Source: Anaerolineae bacterium
GTDB lineage: Bacteria > Chloroflexota > Anaerolineae > E26-bin7
Length of the DNA stretch: 10,228 nt
Direction of reading: 5' to 3'
Assembly (NCBI GenBank): GCA_029933115.1
Contig: JAOZOT010000097.1
Coordinates: forward strand, 1 to 10,228
Part shown: positions 6,090 through 10,228 of the stretch, one piece after another
How the letters are laid out: each line of letters begins with the position of its first letter
Numbering within the stretch: position 1 is the first letter of the stretch
Made by a program: the position numbers and the translations under genes
Notes under the pieces: generated by a model
What the model saw: only the letters and a program-made list of their open reading frames with translations
The model's database searches: none
Told to the model about the DNA's origin: nothing

Positions 6090-7085
6090 TCAACATGGCC
6101 GAGTCGAACCGCGGATTATGAGTTCGGGTTGCATGGTAACGCTCCGCCCACTACTGCCGCTTCTCTCAGCGATGCGGCGGAGAAGAAACTCGGCCGCAGT
6201 GCGCCCATATTCGTAATGCGGCAAGGCAACGGTGGTGAGTCCATTGCGGATGAGGGAGGCCATAGGAATATCATCGAATCCGACCAGCGAGACGTCGTCC
6301 GGCACCCTCAGGCCCTGCTTTTCGAGCTCCATCCATACCCCAATAGCCGTCACATCATTGTAGGCGAAGATGGCCGTAGGGGGATCGTCCTGATCAAGCA
6401 GTCGTCGCACGACGATTTCGCCTCTCTCGAGTTCGGGGGCAGCGTACTCGCGAAAAACCAAAGTTTCATCAGGGGTGACGCCGTACTTTTCCATAGCCAT
6501 TCGGTATCCGCGCTCCCGTTCTCGGGTAAAGTCGGCCGAGATGAAAGCAATGCGTTTGTGGCCCAGTTGCAGGAGGTGTTCGGTCGCCAGGTAGCCTCCC
6601 CGCACGTTATCTATAGTGAACACGTCAAATCCATATTCCTCCGGGGCATGTCCGAGGACAACTATGGATACACCTTCGTCGTCCAGGGCCTTTAGCTCGG
6701 CCCATCCCTCTTGCAACCAGGGGAAGATGGCCCCATCCACCTGCCTCCGCCGAAATCCCCTGATAGAGGCCAGTTCGCGTTCAGGGTCTCCGGCTGTATT
6801 GCGCAAAATCAGGTCGTACCCGTTTTGCCACACCACATCTTCTACCCCCCTGGCTACCTCGGCCCAGAATGGGTTGGTAAACTCTGTGACGACGAAAGCG
6901 ATGGTCTTGCTCGTGCCGGTGCGGAGGCGTTCAGCGTGAACGTTGGGGACGTAATTCAATTCTTTGACCGCGGCCAAGACGCGCCGGCGTGTTTCTTTGC
7001 TGACATAGCCGCTCTCGTTCAACACCCGGGAGACCGTCGAGGGAGCGACTCCAGCGCGCTTGGCGACGTCTGCGATAGTAGCCAC
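6090..7085 (-). CDS. LacI-family transcriptional repressor of the catabolic operon
   Basis: A protein of 331 residues, the family norm. The helix-turn-helix is residues 3-22 (TIADVAKRAGVAPSTVSRVL), followed by YVSKETRRRVLAAVKELNYVPN and a hinge-helix segment AERLRTGTS (51-59). The effector-binding domain is of the periplasmic-binding-protein type: TIAFVVTEFTNPFWAEVARG (61-80), VDGAIFPW (116-123), TIDN and GGYLATEHLLQLGHKRIAFI (163-182), AIFAYNDVTAIGV (238-250) and DDVSLVGFDDIPMA (263-276). The start is a GTG at 7085 with GAGGAG 7 nt upstream, giving the canonical MATIADVAK beginning. Reading further upstream would run through its own operator and promoter. It has its own strong promoter and an operator on the start region, so it should autoregulate. 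Since it lies directly before the enzyme genes on the same strand, it is the obvious local repressor, released by a sugar or nucleoside-like inducer that cannot be named from sequence. Confidence 0.93.
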   Translation of the reverse strand: MATIADVAKRAGVAPSTVSRVLNESGYVSKETRRRVLAAVKELNYVPNVHAERLRTGTSKTIAFVVTEFTNPFWAEVARGVEDVVWQNGYDLILRNTAGDPERELASIRGFRRRQVDGAIFPWLQEGWAELKALDDEGVSIVVLGHAPEEYGFDVFTIDNVRGGYLATEHLLQLGHKRIAFISADFTRERERGYRMAMEKYGVTPDETLVFREYAAPELERGEIVVRRLLDQDDPPTAIFAYNDVTAIGVWMELEKQGLRVPDDVSLVGFDDIPMASLIRNGLTTVALPHYEYGRTAAEFLLRRIAERSGSSGRSVTMQPELIIRGSTRPC

Positions 7086-7126
7086 GAGCGAACTCCTCAC
7101 CCAGAAATGATGAATCAACGTTAATG

Positions 7127-7140
7127 TGGAAACGATTCCA
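7127..7140. promoter_or_regulatory. LacI-type operator overlapping the repressor gene start region
   Basis: On the minus strand this reads TGGAATCGTTTCCA, a 14-bp near-palindrome of the TGGAA-N4-TTCCA type with a central CG, typical of LacI-family operators. Its first base is the last base of the -10 box (7140), so it covers the transcription start and should block the promoter when occupied. It shares ATGTGGAA and GATTCCA with the palindrome at 6021-6046. Confidence 0.75.
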
Positions 7141-7168
7141 GTATACCACAAAAAAAACCAAATGTCAA
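7140..7168 (-). promoter_or_regulatory. Sigma70-type promoter of the LacI-family repressor gene
   Basis: The minus strand has a consensus -35 box TTGACA (7163-7168), a 17-nt spacer containing a run of eight T, and the -10 box TATACT (7140-7145), five of six matches to consensus. Transcription should start near 7133, inside the operator, about 48 nt before the GTG start. Confidence 0.8.
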
Positions 7169-7348
7169 TACCTGACCGCCGCGGCCGAGGGCCACGGTGC
7201 TGCCCAGAATGGCTTGATTTTCAAGGTGCTCAAAAAGTGTTACCTCAATTCTCCTGGGAAATGAACCATCCCCGGTATTGCAACATCATCGCTTCCTACA
7301 GAAAGGCAGCACTGTTGCGCCATGGGCGATTCGTCTTCGCACCGTCAT

Positions 7349-7810
7349 TCAGGGTGAGTTCGCCTCGCCCTCTACCTGCGCTCTAAGAGACGAGAGAATC
7401 TCCGCGAACTGACGCGGGGTGACGACCTGAATGCCTTCGTACTCGCCCAGCACCAGCAGGTCTTGGTCGCCGCCGACGATGTAGTCTGCCTCCCCCTCCT
7501 TGGCACAGGCCACGACGGAGTCATCCTTAGGGTCGCGGGTCACCCCGGACAGACGGAGCCGGCCGGAGGTCACCTCCGCTTGGGACAACAAAGCGGCTAG
7601 AATCGCCACCAGTTCTTCCTCGTCCAGGCGGAGGCGCTCGGCGATGCGGGGATAAGAGAGAACGTGGACCAACTCTTCCACCAGGTAGAGGGAGGTCACC
7701 AGGGTGTAAAGGCCCTCCGGCCAGGCGTCCAGAATCTGGCGCGGGGGGCCCTGTTCGGCCACCAGGCTGCTGACCAGGACATTGGTATCCAGAACGGCTC
7801 TAACGGGCAT
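7349..7810 (-). CDS. PIN-domain ribonuclease toxin of a type II toxin-antitoxin pair
   Basis: A protein of 153 residues with the PIN fold layout. The first catalytic aspartate is in AVLDTNVLVSSL (D8). An acidic residue follows in LVEELVHVL (E45/E46), then TRDPKDDSVVACA (D93, D96, D97) and a final pair in VGGDQDLLVL (D115, D117). These form the Mg-dependent active site that cuts RNA in VapC-like toxins. The sequence best resembles the group annotated as putative toxin component, PIN family, which includes the SRP/LxLPxI-free proteins of about 140-150 residues. It starts at 7810, inside the last 11 nt of the antitoxin gene, the usual coupled arrangement with the antitoxin first. The target RNA is unknown. 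About 180 bp without a recognisable gene separate its stop from the repressor promoter. Confidence 0.88.
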   Translation of the reverse strand: MPVRAVLDTNVLVSSLVAEQGPPRQILDAWPEGLYTLVTSLYLVEELVHVLSYPRIAERLRLDEEELVAILAALLSQAEVTSGRLRLSGVTRDPKDDSVVACAKEGEADYIVGGDQDLLVLGEYEGIQVVTPRQFAEILSSLRAQVEGEANSP

Positions 7811-8108
7811 CGGCCTGGCTGCTCCGCAGGTGGTAGAACTCGGTCCGCGCCTCTTCGATCAGGGCGTCTAGTTCATCGGGGTCAAGTGACCGGCTCCGAG
7901 CCCGGATGCCGGCGATGATTTCCCGCAGCGAAGCGGTGGCCTGCTGTTGCCTGGCGGCCTGAAGCAGGTAAAAGTCCTCCATGCTGATGATGGCCGCCGT
8001 GGGCTCGCCGAATTTCTCCACGATGTATAGGACCTGCCCATAGCCCACCTCGTTGAGTACTCGCTTGATCTGGGCTCGCAGGTCAGAGGATGAGATCGTT
8101 TTCAACAT
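7800..8108 (-). CDS. Phd/YefM-family antitoxin
   Basis: A protein of 102 residues. The N-terminal part (MLKTISSSDLRAQIKRVLNEV, then YIVEKFGEPTAAIISMEDFYLL) has the Phd/YefM DNA-binding and dimerisation fold, with the typical G-E-P-x-A-x-I-I-S-x-E-D/E-F/Y segment at 34-46. The C-terminal part (about 55-102) is charged and helical, as expected for the toxin-neutralising tail. The ATG at 8108 has GGAGGG 6 nt upstream. The gene has its own promoter and a palindromic operator and overlaps the PIN toxin gene by 11 nt. It should bind and inhibit the toxin and repress the operon, more strongly in complex. Confidence 0.9.
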   Translation of the reverse strand: MLKTISSSDLRAQIKRVLNEVGYGQVLYIVEKFGEPTAAIISMEDFYLLQAARQQQATASLREIIAGIRARSRSLDPDELDALIEEARTEFYHLRSSQADAR

Positions 8109-8141
8109 TTGTCCCTCCGTAAGCCAATTTCAGGCGGCGAT

Positions 8142-8163
8142 TTTGTACAAATTGCTCAATTTG
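8142..8163. promoter_or_regulatory. Overlapping palindromes, likely operator of the toxin-antitoxin operon
   Basis: Two palindromes share bases: TTTGTACAAA (8142-8151) and CAAATTG-CT-CAATTTG (8148-8163), both perfect in their arms. They lie between the expected transcription start and the antitoxin ATG. The first contains TGTACA, the core hexamer reported for YefM operators in E. coli, and the antitoxin here is of that family. Confidence 0.65.
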
Positions 8164-8178
8164 CCACCTTTGCCTAAC

Positions 8179-8207
8179 ATTATACCAGGATAGCTCGCGG
8201 AAGGCAA
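8179..8207 (-). promoter_or_regulatory. Promoter of the toxin-antitoxin operon
   Basis: On the minus strand, a -35 box TTGCCT (8202-8207, four of six) is followed by a 17-nt spacer and a perfect -10 box TATAAT (8179-8184). Transcription would start near 8172, just upstream of the operator palindromes and about 64 nt before the antitoxin start. Confidence 0.7.
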
Positions 8208-8233
8208 GTGCCACTGCCGCAGCGCCCAGGGAA

Positions 8234-8260
8234 TTGAAAGCTCAAGCGGCCGGGTATAAC
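8234..8260 (+). promoter_or_regulatory. Weak possible promoter for the small winged-helix gene
   Basis: TTGAAA (8234-8239) and TATAAC (8255-8260) each match five of six consensus bases, but the spacer is only 15 nt. They are in the right direction and about 70 bp upstream of the ATG at 8332. Confidence 0.25.
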
Positions 8261-8331
8261 AGTTCCTGTATGCACAATGCCCCAATTTCAGTTGCCTTGT
8301 GCTTGCGTGAATATCGAGGGGCGAACAAAAA

Positions 8332-8547
8332 ATGGCCGGACAGCCTGAGGTGATTCAACTCAGCCACCTGGAACAGACCATCCACTTTGCCTGCCGGCGG
8401 CGAGGTGTGAACCTGCTTAACGCCGATGTCGTCACGCGCTTGGTTGGCGTCTCACGCAAGCACGCCGTCAACCTGCTGTCCAGCATGGCCCGCAAGGGAG
8501 CCCTCTATCGCATCGGGCGGGGTCGCTACGTGGTCATTCCGCCGTAG
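8332..8547 (+). CDS. Small winged-helix protein similar to the N-terminal domain of AbiEi-type antitoxins
   Basis: A protein of 71 residues and the only plus-strand gene seen. It consists of one DNA-binding domain: a helix (about 9-24), a helix-turn-helix (LLNADVVTRLVGVSRKHAVNLLSSMARKG, about 28-56) and a beta wing (ALYRIGRGRYVVIP, 57-70). The ending RKGALYRIGRGRYVV resembles the wing of the AbiEi N-terminal domain, where RKG-xLxRxxRGxY is common. Complete AbiEi antitoxins are near 200 residues or more and sit before an AbiEii nucleotidyltransferase toxin. Here both the C-terminal part and a partner are missing, and no frameshifted continuation is visible since the next gene lies antisense. 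It may be a truncated remnant or a free-standing regulator. GAGGGG (8316-8321) is 10 nt ahead of the ATG. Its stop is 1 nt from the stop of the convergent ATPase gene. Confidence 0.7.
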   Translation: MAGQPEVIQLSHLEQTIHFACRRRGVNLLNADVVTRLVGVSRKHAVNLLSSMARKGALYRIGRGRYVVIPP

Positions 8548-8548
8548 C

Positions 8549-10000
8549 TCAGGCTCCCTCGCTCCCCTCCAATTCCCGGCCCAGTTGCTCCAGGTCCACC
8601 AGCATCGCGCCCTGCTCGGCAGCCAACGCTCGGAGGGCGTCGGTGAACCCGGCCCGGGCGAACAGCGCGTAGTGCACCGTCCAGCCCTCTCCTTTGTCGG
8701 GTACAACCTTTGGCGTTTTGGCTACCAGATCGGCCAGCACCTTCCGCCCTACCGGTTTTGTGCCCCACTTGCACTCGCCCAACAGAATCTGTCTCTCATC
8801 CCAGCGGATGGCCACTACGTCCACCTGGACATCCCTGGCCCAGTGGCTGCCCACCCGGTCGGGTAAGAAAGGCAACGCCCTCCTCCGCGCCCTCTGGAGT
8901 AGCCACCGGCGACACAACTCCTCGAAGGCCGTCGTCCCCACAAAAGCCCGCATCTGCTGATTGATGATCTCCCACAGCCGGGGGATCAACTTCTGCTCCA
9001 GCAGGCGCTCGTGGGGGGCGATAAAGCGGAAGTAGAAACGCAAATAGGGATCGCGCAGGTAGTAACGTCCCTGGGTGGTGCGCCGCTCATCGCGGATGGT
9101 GGCCGGGGTCTCGCGAAAGATCAGGTACAGGTCTTGCAGGCGGCCGAGGTAGGTGCTGGTGTGCTGCTTGGTTTGGAATCCGGCGGCCAGGGTGATCGTT
9201 TCCAGGGTGTGGTTGCCCTGGCCGATGGCCCGCAGCACGGCCATGTAGTTGCGCGGCTCACGCACTTCGTCGCTCAGCAGATAAAAGGGCTCCACGCGGA
9301 ACATGCCCGTGTCCAGCAGGATCTCCTCCTGCACGTTGGCGGCAATGGTCTTGCGGCTGTCAAATCGTTCCAAATAGGCCGGGATGCCGCCCAGGATGGC
9401 GTACACGGCCACCCGCTGGGCCAGGTCATAATGCGGCAGAAACTCGGCCAGGGCAGAGAAAGGCAGCGGTTCCACCGGCAGGCGAGCGGTGAAGCGACCG
9501 TAGAGGGGAGCATGGTATTGTTGCATCTCGACCATCATCCCCACGTGCGAGCCGGCCACGATCACTATCAGCCCGGCCTGTTTCAGATCGTGGTCCCAGG
9601 CATTTTGCAGCTCTGAGGGCAGGGCCCTGTCGGCTTCAATGGCGTAGGGCAATTCATCGAGGATCAGGATCGGCCGCCGGCCGGCGGCCAGGCGGGCGGC
9701 GTAGCGGAACAGGTCGCGCCAGGAGCGTGCCTCCGGCAGGTACTCCTGGACGGTGATCGGTTCGTCGGGGTGCTCGTGCTGCCACAATGCTTCGGCCAGA
9801 CTCCGCCGCAGGCTGGCCGCTGTGTTGCGGCTGGCGACCCAGTAGATGGTAGGCAGGCCGGTGGTCTGGGCCCAATGAAGCAACAACGTCGTCTTGCCCA
9901 CCCGCCGCCGCCCATACACGATGACGAACTGCCCGCCCGGCCGTTCCAGAATGCGGTTCAGGTCGGCCAATTCCGCCTTCCGATCCACAAAGTCAGGCAT
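8549..10000 (-). CDS. Archaeal-type P-loop ATPase with C-terminal DUF234/PD-(D/E)XK-like domain
   Basis: A protein of 483 residues. It opens with FVDRKAELADL (4-14), the start typical of this ATPase family (ATPase_2 type). Walker A is GRRRVGKTTLL (30-40, K36) and Walker B is ILILDELPYA (111-120, D115/E116). A sensor-like strand LIVIVAGSHVGMM (144-156) follows, then a winged-helix region (about 250-300) that ends in YLGRLQDLYLIFRE. The C-terminal part (about 305-483) holds RYYLRDPYLRFYFRF, AFEELCRRW (E360), VDVVAI (D394) and ILLGECKWG (E409, K411), a complete E/D/E-x-K set of the PD-(D/E)XK nuclease fold seen in DUF234 proteins. The ATG at 10000 has an AGAGGTG site 6 nt upstream. Biological roles of this family in bacteria are poorly known; defence, mobile-element or TA-like roles have been proposed. 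It is expressed from its own promoter with a long inverted repeat in the leader. Confidence 0.88.
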   Translation of the reverse strand: MPDFVDRKAELADLNRILERPGGQFVIVYGRRRVGKTTLLLHWAQTTGLPTIYWVASRNTAASLRRSLAEALWQHEHPDEPITVQEYLPEARSWRDLFRYAARLAAGRRPILILDELPYAIEADRALPSELQNAWDHDLKQAGLIVIVAGSHVGMMVEMQQYHAPLYGRFTARLPVEPLPFSALAEFLPHYDLAQRVAVYAILGGIPAYLERFDSRKTIAANVQEEILLDTGMFRVEPFYLLSDEVREPRNYMAVLRAIGQGNHTLETITLAAGFQTKQHTSTYLGRLQDLYLIFRETPATIRDERRTTQGRYYLRDPYLRFYFRFIAPHERLLEQKLIPRLWEIINQQMRAFVGTTAFEELCRRWLLQRARRRALPFLPDRVGSHWARDVQVDVVAIRWDERQILLGECKWGTKPVGRKVLADLVAKTPKVVPDKGEGWTVHYALFARAGFTDALRALAAEQGAMLVDLEQLGRELEGSEGA

Positions 10001-10009
10001 AGCACACCT

Positions 10010-10046
10010 CTATCAACTGTTGTGTTTAAGACAGAACTGTTGATAG
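10010..10046. repeat. Long imperfect inverted repeat in the leader of the ATPase gene, probable operator
   Basis: Arms of 12 bp (10010-10021 CTATCAACTGTT and 10035-10046 AACTGTTGATAG) pair with one mismatch across a 13-nt centre. AACTGTTG also occurs as a direct repeat within the element. It spans from just downstream of the -10 box to the ribosome binding site, whose GAGG abuts the proximal arm. A bound repressor would block transcription, and as RNA the stem could limit ribosome access. Confidence 0.6.
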
Positions 10047-10047
10047 A

Positions 10048-10076
10048 ATCATAGCATGGAAGTCCGAGCTTGTCAA
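10048..10076 (-). promoter_or_regulatory. Sigma70-type promoter of the ATPase gene
   Basis: The minus strand has a consensus -35 box TTGACA (10071-10076), a 17-nt spacer and a -10 box TATGAT (10048-10053, five of six). Transcription would begin near 10041, within the inverted repeat, giving a short leader of about 40 nt. Confidence 0.78.
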
Positions 10077-10176
10077 TTGGCGCCAGGTGCAATTTTTCCG
10101 GTTTGGGGTATACTCTCTGTTAACACCCCAGGGCGTACCTTGGCCCTGTCGCCCTGACCCTCAGAAGTCCTCCCGG

Positions 10177-10205
10177 TTGGATTATACCGAGATTGAGGGT
10201 ATAAT
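10177..10205 (+). promoter_or_regulatory. Possible rightward promoter within an inverted repeat at the window edge
   Basis: A perfect -10 box TATAAT (10200-10205) lies 17 nt after TTGGAT (10177-10182, three of six). The -10 box is the right arm of an inverted repeat, ATTATACC (10181-10188) and GGTATAAT (10198-10205), so a TATAAT is also present on the opposite strand. It would drive a gene beyond the window. The weak -35 box keeps this tentative. Confidence 0.35.
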
Positions 10206-10228
10206 AGAAGCAGTGCGAAAGCTCAATC

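Noticed and set aside
7197..7312. Inverted 8-bp repeat GTGCTGCC / GGCAGCAC around the repressor-toxin intergenic region, as possible ends of a mobile element
   Set aside because: The arms are short, the interior has no gene, and no target-site duplication is visible. Chance is a sufficient explanation.
10128..10157. GC-rich stem (CAGGGCG ... CGCCCTG) as a terminator at the right edge
   Set aside because: No T-run follows on either strand and no gene ends there within the window.

Overview
The window looks like bacterial chromosomal DNA of moderately high GC, probably from an environmental lineage. The gene mix (a sugar-type catabolic operon with Gfo/Idh/MocA oxidoreductases, a URO-D-like protein, a LacI regulator, a PIN/Phd toxin-antitoxin pair and an archaeal-type ATPase) would fit Chloroflexota (Anaerolineae-like). 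That placement rests on general gene content only and is tentative. All genes but one lie on the minus strand, and no rRNA, tRNA, CRISPR array or transposase gene was seen.

Region 1 (1-7168) is a catabolic operon with its regulator. In the direction of transcription (right to left) it holds a LacI-family repressor (6090-7085), a zinc alcohol/polyol dehydrogenase (4959-5969), a Gfo/Idh/MocA oxidoreductase (3853-4956), a nucleoside phosphorylase-like protein (2924-3766), a PfkB-family kinase (1933-2907), a hydroxypyruvate-isomerase-like TIM-barrel protein (1163-1933), a second Gfo/Idh/MocA oxidoreductase (153-1148) and the start of a URO-D-like protein (1-156, cut by the window edge). Junctions from 5969 to 1 overlap or are at most 16 nt apart, except one 86-nt gap at 3767-3852. 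The repressor gene has a near-consensus sigma70 promoter with a LacI-type operator directly on its start region. A second copy of the same operator core, inside a perfect 12+12 bp palindrome, sits between the repressor gene and the first enzyme gene. Together they imply autoregulation plus control of the operon. The enzymes could split a nucleoside-like or glycosyl substrate, oxidise or isomerise the sugar part and phosphorylate it. The phosphorylase-like protein appears to lack the usual phosphate-binding arginines, so the exact chemistry is open.

Region 2 (7169-8331) starts with about 180 bp in which I see no gene. A type II toxin-antitoxin operon follows: a Phd/YefM antitoxin (7800-8108) overlapping a PIN-domain toxin (7349-7810), with a clear promoter and a palindromic operator containing a TGTACA core.

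Region 3 (8332-10228) has a 71-residue winged-helix protein resembling the N-terminal domain of AbiEi antitoxins on the plus strand. It converges, with a 1-nt gap, on a 483-residue ATPase with a C-terminal DUF234/PD-(D/E)XK-like domain on the minus strand. The ATPase has a near-consensus promoter followed by a long imperfect inverted repeat between the start of transcription and the ribosome binding site. The right edge (10060-10228) is non-coding as far as seen and carries a possible plus-strand promoter within an inverted repeat.
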